From the NCBI GenBank assembly GCA_900542195.1, contig UQNA01000011.1, positions 1 to 54,473 of the forward strand: 54,473 nucleotides of DNA. Direction: 5' to 3'. This document shows positions 8,512 to 16,804 of this stretch, one piece after another (the stretch's first letter is position 1; each line of letters opens with the position of its first letter). The notes under the pieces were generated by a model that ran no database searches, had not been told where the DNA came from, and worked only from the letters and a program-made list of their open reading frames with translations. The stretch comes from an uncultured Sutterella sp. GTDB taxonomy: Bacteria > Pseudomonadota > Gammaproteobacteria > Burkholderiales > Burkholderiaceae_F. The translations under genes and the position numbers were made by a program.

Positions 8512-8543
8512 TAAATAAACGGGCTGAGTTTTTGGCTCTGCCC
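8512..8543 (-). terminator. probable terminator of the CYTH/DASS operon
   Basis: Read on the minus strand, GGGC-A-GAG pairs with CTC-A-GCCC (8521-8543) around a CCAAAAA loop. The stem has one A-A mismatch and is followed by GTTTATTT. It lies 12 bases past the DASS stop codon. Confidence 0.5.
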
Positions 8544-8555
8544 ATAGACTAGCTT

Positions 8556-10076
8556 TTAGAAAAATCCCGGAGTGATCCCAAGCCACTTGAAGTAAGTAGC
8601 GCCGGCCAATAATAGTCCTGCCCAGTACAGCAGAGACATTACAAAACCGTAATAGAAAGATTCGCCCATGGTGTATTTGTTTGTGCCGTACAGCATGGCG
8701 TTTGGTTTTGCATTGAATGGCAGACTCCAGCATACGTTGATGCAAAGAGCAACTGGAATGGCTAAGGATAAGATGTCAATCTTCAGCTCTTGTGCAATGC
8801 CGATAACGATAGGCATGAAGATGATTGTGCGCATATTCTTGCTTTGGAAAATAAAGTGGCTGGCAATAAATATGCCGGTCAAAAGAGCATAAAGCGAGAA
8901 ATAGCTCATGGAAGCAAGCCCGAGCGTGTCCATCATGGCCTTGGTCAGAGTGTCCATTAACTTCGTTGTAGTTAAGCCTGCACCGAGAGCGTAAGCACCT
9001 GCCGAGAAAATCATCAGATGCCAGGGAACATCAACGTCATTCCAATTTAAGAGTTTGAATTGAGGAGTGAGCATAATGACCGCGCCTGCCATGGCAACGA
9101 CGGTGGCATTAAGACCGTGAATTTTATCGGTGGCCCACACTAAAAGTACTAATCCGAAAACAATGATGGCTTTGAGCTCATTGAGTTTAACCGGACCCAG
9201 ATCCTCGTAGGCCTTTTTAAGAGATTCCATCCCGCCTTCAAGTTTCGGAAGAGTATCTTCTTTCGAGACCGGAAAGATGAATCTCATGCCGAGAGCATAA
9301 CCGATGATTCCAAAACCGATGACCAAAGGAAGGCCGGCCATTAACCAATCGAAATAATAAATTGTGCAGCCGGCACCGGCTAAGAGTGCAATTGCAAGCA
9401 AGTTGGCGCCGGAGCCTGTCATAAAGGCATTGCAGCTGGCATTAATCATAACCAGGTTGTACAGCACCAAGTTTCTGGAGAAATTATTGGTTTTATCGGT
9501 ACCGGGAGCGCCGTAAACGGCAGAAATCACCATGAACAGCGGCATCATCAAAGCGGCTTTAGCAGCGGTCGCATTAATGAAAGCTGCCAAGATCACATTG
9601 ATTCCTAGAAATGTCAGGAATATTGCAGAAGCATTTTTACCGAATCGAAGAATCAACCACAGGGCGACTCTCTTGACGAGCTGAGTCTTTACTAAGGCAC
9701 TAGCCAAAATAAATGCTGCGACGTTTAGCCAAATGACCGGATCGCCTAAAGTCGCCATTGCCGGCTTTGCTTTAAGTATTCCGGTGAGAACCAGTCCGCA
9801 AATCAAGATCATGGAGGTGACATAGTTTGGAACCGTTTCGCTAATCCAGAGAAACAGCGATGTCGCAAAGAGTGCGAACATAATTTGCTGTTTGTCATTA
9901 AGGATTGGAATCGGAATGAAGTAAGCCAAAAGCACGTATATGGCCGCAGCAATAGGCAGGCCCCAACTCTTAAAGAATTCACCGACTTTTGTTAATTGTT
10001 TCTTCGGAAGCTTATTCAAAGAATAAGCATTCAAATCCAGAGGATCAAAGTTTTGCTGGCTGGTATTTGTAGTCAT
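8556..10076 (-). CDS. DASS-family sodium/dicarboxylate (or anion) symporter
   Basis: A 506-residue inner-membrane transporter of the divalent anion:sodium symporter family (CitT/SLC13 type). About eleven to thirteen hydrophobic segments follow a 40-residue soluble N-terminus. The two pseudo-repeat binding motifs are seen as INATAAKAALMMPL (usual form SNTAT-A-MMLP) and MTGSGANLLAIAL in the first half, with ASHFIFQSKN and SLPFNAKPNAMLYG in the second. Likely substrates are C4- or C6-dicarboxylates or tricarboxylates; sulfate or tartrate cannot be excluded. It is the last gene of a minus-strand group with two CYTH-fold proteins and stands behind a LysR gene. Confidence 0.85.
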   Translation of the reverse strand: MTTNTSQQNFDPLDLNAYSLNKLPKKQLTKVGEFFKSWGLPIAAAIYVLLAYFIPIPILNDKQQIMFALFATSLFLWISETVPNYVTSMILICGLVLTGILKAKPAMATLGDPVIWLNVAAFILASALVKTQLVKRVALWLILRFGKNASAIFLTFLGINVILAAFINATAAKAALMMPLFMVISAVYGAPGTDKTNNFSRNLVLYNLVMINASCNAFMTGSGANLLAIALLAGAGCTIYYFDWLMAGLPLVIGFGIIGYALGMRFIFPVSKEDTLPKLEGGMESLKKAYEDLGPVKLNELKAIIVFGLVLLVWATDKIHGLNATVVAMAGAVIMLTPQFKLLNWNDVDVPWHLMIFSAGAYALGAGLTTTKLMDTLTKAMMDTLGLASMSYFSLYALLTGIFIASHFIFQSKNMRTIIFMPIVIGIAQELKIDILSLAIPVALCINVCWSLPFNAKPNAMLYGTNKYTMGESFYYGFVMSLLYWAGLLLAGATYFKWLGITPGFF

Positions 10077-10085
10077 ATTCTTTAA

Positions 10086-10102
10086 GGCGGTCTTTCACCG
10101 CC
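10086..10102 (-). other. intercistronic hairpin before the DASS gene
   Basis: GGCGGT-gaaag-ACCGCC forms a perfect 6-bp stem with a 5-base loop in the 58-bp gap between the CYTH-like gene and the DASS gene, ending 9 bases before the DASS start codon. There is no T run, so a processing or translation-control element fits better than a terminator. Confidence 0.45.
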
Positions 10103-10134
10103 TCCCTTTTCAGTCCACCCTAAACACGGAAGGT

Positions 10135-10773
10135 TCAGACCATTCCAAGTACCTGTTTAGCGGCCTTCAGATAGTTAGTATTCGGAAGTTCAGAGATTCC
10201 TAAAGCTTCCGTAGCTGTCTTCATGCTTTCGTAGTTCTCGCTTTCGCAGCAGGCGGTTTCAACCATTGCGCCGTTGAACCATACCTTGGCGTATTCGCAG
10301 ATAACGCCGTTAACGGAGAAGCCGAAGCGTTTCTTCTCGACTACAACTACAGCCAATTCGCTGTTCTTGCGGGCGATGTCTACGAATTCCTCAAGCGTGT
10401 ATGTTTCTTGAGTAAGAGGAATTTCAACCTTCAAATGAGAGAGGATGACTTCCAGTTCTTCCTTTTTGACGGGGAAACGGAACTTGCCGCGAGGTTGGAA
10501 GATTTCATAACCTTCCGGAGTTTCGCCGACCTTGGTCTTGATATCGAGCAAACCGTCACGGACTTTCACATTGGCATCATTGGTATTTCTTGACAAGAAA
10601 TAGGTCTCAGCCGGCATAACGCGGGCGGCGTAAAGCGTAGCTTTGCACTGCCACATATGCTCTTGCACGCCTTTGATGATGTCTTTGCCAAAAACGCGGA
10701 ACTCGGCTCTAGGAACGATCTTCGAAGCCTCTTCTGCACTAATTGCTTGATTCTTTTCATAAGGATTGGCCAT
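10135..10773 (-). CDS. divergent CYTH-fold (triphosphate tunnel-like) protein
   Basis: A 212-residue soluble protein that I recognise only as a probable divergent relative of its upstream neighbour. The order of motifs follows the CYTH pattern: a strand with NVKVRDGLLDIK, then VVVVEKKRFGFSVNGVICEYAKV (the KxR-F...E strands), an acidic-to-polar strand ETACCESEN, and a closing ALGI...NTNYLKAAKQVLG helix that many CYTH proteins share. The usual N-terminal ExExK is replaced by AEFRVFGKD, so triphosphatase chemistry may be lost or altered. The gene starts 9 bp after the canonical CYTH gene, with aggag upstream of its ATG. Confidence 0.55.
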   Translation of the reverse strand: MANPYEKNQAISAEEASKIVPRAEFRVFGKDIIKGVQEHMWQCKATLYAARVMPAETYFLSRNTNDANVKVRDGLLDIKTKVGETPEGYEIFQPRGKFRFPVKKEELEVILSHLKVEIPLTQETYTLEEFVDIARKNSELAVVVVEKKRFGFSVNGVICEYAKVWFNGAMVETACCESENYESMKTATEALGISELPNTNYLKAAKQVLGMV

Positions 10774-10782
10774 GACGTTCTC

Positions 10783-11256
10783 CTACTTGTCCCAGGTTGT
10801 GAAAGGATGTGCAACTAAGTTTGAGTTGAAATAGCGGGGATCGGAAGAGACCTCTTCGCCAAGCCAAGCCGGCTTTTCAAACGGTGTTTCTTCGGAAGGC
10901 AGCTCAATCTCAGCCACAACTAAACCTTCGTTGACGCCATGGAATTCATCGATTTCCCAAGTCAAGCCATTTCCTGCAGGGATCTTGTAGCGAGTTTTTT
11001 CAATGATGGGCTTTTCGGCCAAATCGTCCAGCATCTTTACGCAATCGGCATGAGGAATGGGATATTCGAATTCAAGACGAGTGCAGCTGACGGTCAAACC
11101 CTTGATAGTGAGAAAAGCTTTGTCATCAATTGTGCGGATTCGGACTGTTCTTTCTTTTGCGCTGTTGAGATAACCTTGACGGTAAAGAGTTCCGACAGCA
11201 CCTTTCTTCCATTCATCGCCGATAACTAAAAATTTTCTTTCAATCTCTTTTGCCAC
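10783..11256 (-). CDS. CYTH-domain protein (triphosphate tunnel metalloenzyme)
   Basis: A 157-residue member of the CYTH/TTM family. The signature ExExK is at residues 4-8 (EIERK), followed by TVRIR, AFLTIKG, the paired-charge strands EFEYPIP, EKTRYKI, WEIDEF and AEIELP, all as in short bacterial TTMs such as NeuTTM and the CYTH tripolyphosphatases. These enzymes hydrolyse inorganic tripolyphosphate or related triphosphates with a divalent metal in an eight-stranded tunnel. It leads an operon with a divergent CYTH paralogue and a DASS transporter. A second-messenger cyclase role (class IV adenylate cyclase) is possible but less likely at this length. Confidence 0.85.
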   Translation of the reverse strand: MAKEIERKFLVIGDEWKKGAVGTLYRQGYLNSAKERTVRIRTIDDKAFLTIKGLTVSCTRLEFEYPIPHADCVKMLDDLAEKPIIEKTRYKIPAGNGLTWEIDEFHGVNEGLVVAEIELPSEETPFEKPAWLGEEVSSDPRYFNSNLVAHPFTTWDK

Positions 11257-11354
11257 TTTTGTCTCCTTAGAGTGTCCGTGAGTTACTAAGTTTGGATAGG
11301 AACATTGTGGATCCTAGGTAGCAAAAAGAAAAATTATTAATTCATATAAGACTT

Positions 11355-11369
11355 ATAAGCTAATCTTAT
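11355..11369. promoter_or_regulatory. candidate LysR operator upstream of the CYTH operon
   Basis: ATAAG (11355-11359) and CTTAT (11365-11369) form an inverted repeat that contains the T-N11-A form typical of LysR-family sites. It lies in the 123-bp gap between the LysR gene and the CYTH/CYTH-like/DASS operon. Confidence 0.35.
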
Positions 11370-11379
11370 GGAATGGCAG

Positions 11380-12315
11380 CTAGTCAGTTTCAGACGTTTT
11401 GTTTTTGAGTAATGAAATAAATTGAAAAGCTGCCGGAGATAAGTCTTGGTTTGGATTTATGCCTAGGAAATAATCTGCCGTGACGGAAAAGTTCTTTACA
11501 TGAACTTCTAACAATTTCTCTTGCTTGATTTCTTCTTTAACAGCGACCAGCGGAAAAGCCGCCATGCCGATTCCGCTTTGGATTAAATGTTTTGAACTCT
11601 CAAGACTATTGACTTCAATTAATGGAGCTGACAAGAATTCAGAAGCGCCCACTGATCCGAACCATTCTTCAATCTTGGAACGCATTCTGCTGCCTCTTTG
11701 GCGCATAACCAAATAGTTCTTGCCGAACTCTTCCGGAGTAATGGCTTTTTTAAGAGCCGCAAGAGGAAAAGTAGGTGAACACACGCAAACGTAAGGCTCC
11801 TTGGATAAAAGTTCCTGATGGCAGTTTTTGAGGCCTTCTACATGCCGTGATAAAGCCAAATCAGCCGCACCTTTCTCCACCAATTCCGTGACATAGGCCG
11901 AGTCTCCCATTTCTAACCGAATATTGATGAGAGGATACGTTTTGGAAAACTCAGCGATGATGTCAGGCAGAAAATAGTTGCCCATGACAGCACTTGCTGC
12001 GATCGTCAGCTCTCCGGTCTGCAGTTGATTGAGATCGTTGAAAACACTTTCAATTTCTTTAAATATACCGAATAGCCGTTGGGTGTGGTTAAAGAGAATT
12101 TTCCCTCTGGCAGTGAGGCGGATTTGGCGCTTGCCTCTGTCAAAAAGAGGATTCTTTAAAGCGTGTTCGAGGCCTTGTATTTGTTGAGATACCGCAGGCT
12201 GGCTCAGGAATAAAACTTTGGCGGCTTCGGTAAAACTTCCCAAACTAGCGACAACATGGAATGTTTTCAGATGCTCTAAATTCATCCGAGAAATGCCGGG
12301 AGCCGATTTAGTCAT
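11380..12315 (-). CDS. LysR-family transcriptional regulator
   Basis: A 311-residue LysR regulator. The winged helix-turn-helix (residues about 11-70) reads MNLEHLKTFHVVASLGSFTEAAKVLFLSQPAVSQQI, and the effector domain starts near residue 95 (GELTIAASAVMGNYFLP), as in CysB/CbbR-like members that sense small anions. The chosen ATG has GAGG upstream; Met11 is an alternative start with no good site. It is upstream of, and co-directional with, the CYTH/DASS operon, so control of dicarboxylate uptake is a reasonable guess. Confidence 0.88.
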   Translation of the reverse strand: MTKSAPGISRMNLEHLKTFHVVASLGSFTEAAKVLFLSQPAVSQQIQGLEHALKNPLFDRGKRQIRLTARGKILFNHTQRLFGIFKEIESVFNDLNQLQTGELTIAASAVMGNYFLPDIIAEFSKTYPLINIRLEMGDSAYVTELVEKGAADLALSRHVEGLKNCHQELLSKEPYVCVCSPTFPLAALKKAITPEEFGKNYLVMRQRGSRMRSKIEEWFGSVGASEFLSAPLIEVNSLESSKHLIQSGIGMAAFPLVAVKEEIKQEKLLEVHVKNFSVTADYFLGINPNQDLSPAAFQFISLLKNKTSETD

Positions 12316-12398
12316 TTGGCCATGACCTCATAGTTGGGAGACACAGAAACCGGACGTAGGTCTTGGGTATAAAGCCAAGGAAAGAATGAGCGCGCATC

Positions 12399-12785
12399 TC
12401 AGTCTTTAGAATGATCGCTTCTGGTGGCGTTTCTAATTTTGCGTTTAATGTTCGGGCCAAGTCTTTCTAACGCATCAATAGTGTTGAATACGGTTGCTCT
12501 GCCCTTGAGAGAAAGCGTCCGGAACTTTTTAAGCAGAACGTCTTCTTCCACGCCGGGAATGTGGCGCTCATCAGCAATGATAAAAAGGATGTCGAAGCCG
12601 ATGGCAAAAAGCCGCGGCATTCTGAAGATGCCGGGATCAGTTTCACCGGCCTCAAAACGCTGGTAGGTTTCGAGAGGAATTCCGAGAAGCTGGGCAATCT
12701 GCAATTCCGTGTAGCCAAGCCTTTCTCTCTCGAAACGCAGCCGGTCTCCGATTTCTTTTTTCTGCTTGGTGCTGGTCAGCGCCAT
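12399..12785 (-). CDS. XRE-family helix-turn-helix regulator
   Basis: A 128-residue cytoplasmic protein. Residues 10-65 form a Cro/CI-type helix-turn-helix (IGDRLRFERERLGYTELQIA, then QLLGIPLETYQRFEAGETDP). The rest is a helical tail rich in arginine and lysine (NIKRKIRNATR). It follows ychF on the same strand with a 9-bp gap and so may be read through from it. It resembles stand-alone XRE regulators found in Sutterellaceae chromosomes; no prophage genes are nearby. The target is unknown. Confidence 0.8.
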   Translation of the reverse strand: MALTSTKQKKEIGDRLRFERERLGYTELQIAQLLGIPLETYQRFEAGETDPGIFRMPRLFAIGFDILFIIADERHIPGVEEDVLLKKFRTLSLKGRATVFNTIDALERLGPNIKRKIRNATRSDHSKD

Positions 12786-12794
12786 AAGAGTCTC

Positions 12795-13889
12795 TTAAAC
12801 GTTAAATAAGAAGTTCATGACGTCGCCGTCCTGAACAACGTAGTCTTTACCTTCAACTCTTAATTTACCAGCTTCTTTGGCACCATTTTCGCCTTTGAAG
12901 TTAATGTAATCGTTATAACTGATGGTTTGAGCACGGATAAACCCTCTTTCGAAGTCAGTGTGAATAACACCGGCCGCCTGAGGAGCGAGATCGCCTTTAT
13001 GAATTGTCCAAGCTCTGACTTCTTTTTCACCGGCGGTGAAGTAAGTCTGAAGGCCCAGCAGCTGATAAGCGGCTCTAATGACTCGGTCTAAGCCCGGTTC
13101 ATGCATGCCGAGGTCTTCCAAGAAGACCAGTTTATCTTCTTCCGGAAGGTCGGAAATTTCCGCTTCAATCTTGGCGCAAACGGCAACGACGATGGAGTTT
13201 TCTTTGGCGGCATGTTCTTGGACTTGGTCAAGAAGCGGATTGTTTTCAAAACCGCCTTCTTCAACGTTGGCAACGTACATAGTCGGCTTCATTGTCAGAA
13301 GGAAGAGAGGCTTAATGACTTCTTTTTCTTCCGGAGTCAGTTCTACGCTTCTTGCAGGCTGGTTTTCATTGAGTGCCGGCTGAAGCTTTTCCAAGACCTT
13401 AACGAGCTTCAAAGCTTCTTTATCGCCGCCTGAACGAGCCTGCTTGGAGTATTTAGCTAACTGTTTTTCAACGGTAGCCAAATCAGCAAGAGCCAATTCT
13501 GTATTGATGACTTCGATATCTTCTAGCGGGTTGACGTGGTTAGCAACGTGAGTGATGTTTTCATCTTCAAAGCATCTGACGATGTGCGCAATAGCGTCGC
13601 ATTCACGAATGTTGGCCAAGAATTTGTTGCCTAAGCCTTCACCTTGGCTTGCACCGGCTACCAAGCCGGCAATGTCAACAAACTCAACCGTTGCCGGAAT
13701 GATTTTCTGCGGATGAACAATTTCAGCGAGCTTGACAAGTCTCGGATCAGGAACTTCGACGATACCGACGTTTGGTTCGATCGTGCAGAACGGATAGTTT
13801 TCTGCGGCAATCCCTGCCTTTGTCAACGCATTAAAAAGAGTAGATTTGCCGACGTTAGGCAGCCCTACAATTCCACATTTCAAACCCAT
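12795..13889 (-). CDS. ychF: redox-responsive GTPase/ATPase YchF
   Basis: A 364-residue member of the Obg-related YchF/OLA1 family, which binds ribosomes and prefers ATP to GTP. Residues 8-16 read VGLPNVGKST (P-loop), with DIAGLVAGASQGEGLGNKFL as the switch II/G3 region. A coiled-coil insert (EKQLAKYSKQ region) sits mid-protein and a TGS domain closes the C-terminus (RAWTIHKGDLAPQAAGVIHT, VEGKDYVVQDGDVMNFLFNV). Length and ends match the family exactly. It is the last universally conserved member of the ispE-prs-rplY-pth-ychF cluster. Confidence 0.97.
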   Translation of the reverse strand: MGLKCGIVGLPNVGKSTLFNALTKAGIAAENYPFCTIEPNVGIVEVPDPRLVKLAEIVHPQKIIPATVEFVDIAGLVAGASQGEGLGNKFLANIRECDAIAHIVRCFEDENITHVANHVNPLEDIEVINTELALADLATVEKQLAKYSKQARSGGDKEALKLVKVLEKLQPALNENQPARSVELTPEEKEVIKPLFLLTMKPTMYVANVEEGGFENNPLLDQVQEHAAKENSIVVAVCAKIEAEISDLPEEDKLVFLEDLGMHEPGLDRVIRAAYQLLGLQTYFTAGEKEVRAWTIHKGDLAPQAAGVIHTDFERGFIRAQTISYNDYINFKGENGAKEAGKLRVEGKDYVVQDGDVMNFLFNV

Positions 13890-13900
13890 TTTTAGATTTC

Positions 13901-14365
13901 CTATTCTTTAAGCTTAATTTCTAACTTTTCCAATTCAGTTTCGTCAAAGACATCTATGCCGTTCTGCATAAGAAGCCGAGCAGTACAACCAGCACCGTCG
14001 CGCAGCCGGCCCGAAAAAGTACCGTCATAGATTCGGTCTTTTCCGCAAGAAGGACTTTTAGACTTTAAAACTGCTATTTTTATCCCGTTATTTTGGCAGT
14101 ATTTTAAGGTGCTCTCAGCCCCTAATAAAAACTGTTTACTAACATCCGTTCCGCTTTTGTTTAATACTTTGTCAGTAGGCTCATCTATTTCCGCCGGGAT
14201 TCGCGGAACAGGAAGACCCCCAAGCATTTCCGGACAAAGTTTGTGGACTTCGATATCTTTATTTTTGAGAAAACTCAGCAACTCAAGGCACGGTTTTCCC
14301 GCGCCGTCATAACGGACTTTGTCTCCCAGCAAGCAGGCGCTTACTAAAATTTTGGAGACGGTCAT
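13901..14365 (-). CDS. DUF523-family protein
   Basis: A 154-residue protein of the DUF523 (YbbK-like) family. Cysteines in conserved contexts are visible: SACLLGDKVRYDG near the N-terminus, KLCPEMLGGLPVPR, and KSKSPSCGKDRIYDG. These suggest a metal or Fe-S site, but the biochemical role is not established. The start overlaps the end of pth by four bases (ATGA), so translation is probably coupled. It is set inside an otherwise essential cluster. Confidence 0.85.
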   Translation of the reverse strand: MTVSKILVSACLLGDKVRYDGAGKPCLELLSFLKNKDIEVHKLCPEMLGGLPVPRIPAEIDEPTDKVLNKSGTDVSKQFLLGAESTLKYCQNNGIKIAVLKSKSPSCGKDRIYDGTFSGRLRDGAGCTARLLMQNGIDVFDETELEKLEIKLKE

Positions 14366-14958
14366 GAATTGATTTTTTGCAAGGCGTCTTCAGTTTTTCC
14401 CTCTGCGATCAGAGGAAGAAACTCAATGCCTTTTGCGACGGCCTGAGAAATCAGGATTCGATCATCGGGACTCGGACGACTTAAGACATAGTCGGCAACA
14501 GGTGTTTGAAGCTGCTTGTCCCTGGGATGACCGATACCGATGCGCAGACGCTGAAAGTTTTGAGATCCGATCAGAGAAGAAATGCTCTTTAGGCCGTTAT
14601 GGCCGGCGCATCCTCCGCCGATTTTGTATTTAATTGAGCCGGGAGGAAGGTCAAGTTCATCATGAATGACGAGGATCTCTTCCGGCTTGTACTTATAAAA
14701 AGAAATGACAGCAGAAACAGCTCTGCCCGATAAATTCATTAAGGTCGAGGGCTGCAATACAAGAATTGCATCCCCCGAGATATGGGTAGTAGCCGTTTCT
14801 CCGAAAAAGCGTTTGTTCGGTTCAAAGAAGCCTCCGAATTTTGCCAGAACTTCATCAGTAAACTGAAATCCGACATTGTGTCTGGTTCCAACGTAAGGTT
14901 TACCAATATTTCCCAGCCCGACTATTAATTTAATCGGAGGCATCTTCACACCGCTCAT
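14362..14958 (-). CDS. pth: peptidyl-tRNA hydrolase
   Basis: A 198-residue enzyme that recycles peptidyl-tRNA released from stalled ribosomes. The family motifs GLGNIGKPYVGTRHNVGFQF (catalytic His and the conserved Asn) and VIHDELDLPPG (catalytic Asp region), then GGCAGHNGLKSI and RLRIGIGHP, are all present. The start abuts the deaD stop codon; Met6 is an alternative start that better matches relatives' N-termini. In Burkholderiales pth normally follows rplY directly; here the deaD gene lies in between. Confidence 0.96.
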   Translation of the reverse strand: MSGVKMPPIKLIVGLGNIGKPYVGTRHNVGFQFTDEVLAKFGGFFEPNKRFFGETATTHISGDAILVLQPSTLMNLSGRAVSAVISFYKYKPEEILVIHDELDLPPGSIKYKIGGGCAGHNGLKSISSLIGSQNFQRLRIGIGHPRDKQLQTPVADYVLSRPSPDDRILISQAVAKGIEFLPLIAEGKTEDALQKINS

Positions 14959-16695
14959 TTACTTGCTCTTTCCTTTTTTCTTGTCCTTATCGGCAGTTCT
15001 CTTTGCTCTTTTACGAACAACAGGTTCTTCTGCTTCTAAGAAACCTCTTTCTTCAGGCGGACGATCATACCGCACTACACATTGTTTTCCTTTGATGTAA
15101 GCACTGCGTAATGCAAAAATAACGTTCTGAGCGATTTCTTCGTCAACTTCTACAAGTGAGTAGCGGTCAGCAATATCAATAGAACCAATCAGCTTGGAAG
15201 AAACACCAGCTTCGTTAGCAATGGCTCCGACCAAATCCTGAGGTCTGATGCCGGAGTCTCTGCCGGTACCGATGAACAGACGAACCATTCCTTCAGATGT
15301 ACGGCGCGGAGACTTAGACGGTTTTCTCGGCTTACGGCCTTCTTCCTTAACGCCAATCTGGCTCGGGATTTCAACGTCGTAAGAATCCTTCCAGTTGTTT
15401 TCGTTGGCCAGTTTGACGGCAGCAGCTGCAACATCCAAGACGTCGAAGTCATTGCTGAGAGTTTCAACGATAGAACGATAGCGTCCCAAATCGTTTTCGC
15501 CAACCAAAATTTCATGAACGGAGGCTCTTGTGAGATCCAGGCGTTTAGCGTGAACATCAGTTGCTGTCGGAACAGAAAGAATTTGAATCTTCTGTTTTGT
15601 CATGCGTTCAATGTTCTTAAGCAGTCTGCTTTCTCTCGGTTCCAGAATTGTGATGGCTGTACCTTCACGTCCTGCACGGCCTGTACGGCCGATACGGTGA
15701 ACGTAGGTTTCAGTTGTGGCAGGAATACCGTAGTTGATAACGTGAGTTAGGTGTTCGATATCGATACCGCGGGCAGCAACGTCAGTTGCGACAATAACGT
15801 CGACTTGTTCTGCTCTGGCTCTCTTCATGACACGGTCTCTTTGGGCTTGATCCAAGCCGCCGTGCAATGGTTCTACGCTGTAGCCTCTGCCTCTAAGGCT
15901 TTCGGCAAGTTCATCAACTTCGTTTCTTGTACGTGCAAAGACGATAGCCAGTCTCGGGCTTTCGATATCCAAGATTCTGCCCAAAGCAGCCACTCTGTGG
16001 TTTCTGCCGACGATATAGGCAGACTGTCTGACTTTAGGCTGTTCTCCTTCGGGAACTTTTTCCTTCGGGATAAGAATGCGGTACGGATTGTTCAGCTGAT
16101 TTTCAGCCATCTTGGTAATTCTGGCAGGCAAGGTAGCTGAGAACAATGCGGTTTGTCTTTCTTCAGGAAGCGCACTGAGAATTGCATCCAAATCTTCAGC
16201 AAATCCCATATCAAGCATTTCGTCGGCTTCATCGAGAACAACGGCTTGAATGTCTTGAAGGTGGAGGGTACCTCTGCGAATGTGGTCTAAGGCTCTGCCC
16301 GGTGTTGCAACAACAATGTGAACGCCTCTGTTAAGGGCTTTGATCTGACGGCTGTAATCCTGACCGCCGTAAATCGGGGTTACATAAACACCGGAGTCTC
16401 TGCTGTAGCTGAGAATAGCTTCAGAGACCTGAATACACAATTCACGTGTCGGGGTCAAAATCAATACTTTCGGATTCTTTGGCTCACTGTTCAAACAGTA
16501 TCTTTGAATCAACGGCAGAGAGAATGCAGCTGTTTTACCGGTACCGGTGGCTGCTTGACCCAAGACGTCTCGTCCTTCAAGAAGGGCTGGGATAGAATGT
16601 GTTTGGATTGGAGTCGGTTCTTCAAAACCCAACCTTGATAAAGCGTTGGCGAGCTTTTCGTCAAGGCCGAGTTTCATGAATAGATTTTCAGACAT
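14959..16695 (-). CDS. deaD: DEAD-box RNA helicase (DeaD/CsdA type)
   Basis: A 578-residue ATP-dependent RNA helicase starting at ATG 16695 with a GGAGA site; an open frame continues upstream through the terminator of rplY but is not coding. Motifs in order: FEEPTPIQ (Q motif), AATGTGKT (I), PTRELCIQ (Ia), LDEADEML (II), LFSATLP (III), HRIGRTGRAGREG (VI). The C-terminus carries a DbpA-type RNA-binding domain (VRLFIGTGRDSGIRPQDLVG onward) and a basic KKKGKSK tail. This layout matches CsdA/DeaD, which act in ribosome assembly and mRNA decay at low temperature. It lies between rplY and pth. Confidence 0.93.
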   Translation of the reverse strand: MSENLFMKLGLDEKLANALSRLGFEEPTPIQTHSIPALLEGRDVLGQAATGTGKTAAFSLPLIQRYCLNSEPKNPKVLILTPTRELCIQVSEAILSYSRDSGVYVTPIYGGQDYSRQIKALNRGVHIVVATPGRALDHIRRGTLHLQDIQAVVLDEADEMLDMGFAEDLDAILSALPEERQTALFSATLPARITKMAENQLNNPYRILIPKEKVPEGEQPKVRQSAYIVGRNHRVAALGRILDIESPRLAIVFARTRNEVDELAESLRGRGYSVEPLHGGLDQAQRDRVMKRARAEQVDVIVATDVAARGIDIEHLTHVINYGIPATTETYVHRIGRTGRAGREGTAITILEPRESRLLKNIERMTKQKIQILSVPTATDVHAKRLDLTRASVHEILVGENDLGRYRSIVETLSNDFDVLDVAAAAVKLANENNWKDSYDVEIPSQIGVKEEGRKPRKPSKSPRRTSEGMVRLFIGTGRDSGIRPQDLVGAIANEAGVSSKLIGSIDIADRYSLVEVDEEIAQNVIFALRSAYIKGKQCVVRYDRPPEERGFLEAEEPVVRKRAKRTADKDKKKGKSK

Positions 16696-16750
16696 TAAAT
16701 TCTCCAGTGCTGTGCCTGCACAGCAATTAATATTGTCTGCATTATGAATA

Positions 16751-16784
16751 AAAAACGCCCTGTACCCGAAAGGGCACAGGGCAT
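16751..16784 (-). terminator. rho-independent terminator after rplY
   Basis: Read on the minus strand, GCCCTGTGCCC pairs with GGGTACAGGGC around a TTTC tetraloop (one mismatch), followed by GTTTTTT. It separates rplY from deaD and indicates that deaD has its own promoter. Confidence 0.85.
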
Positions 16785-16804
16785 TTTGAGTAAGTAACCT
16801 TTTG

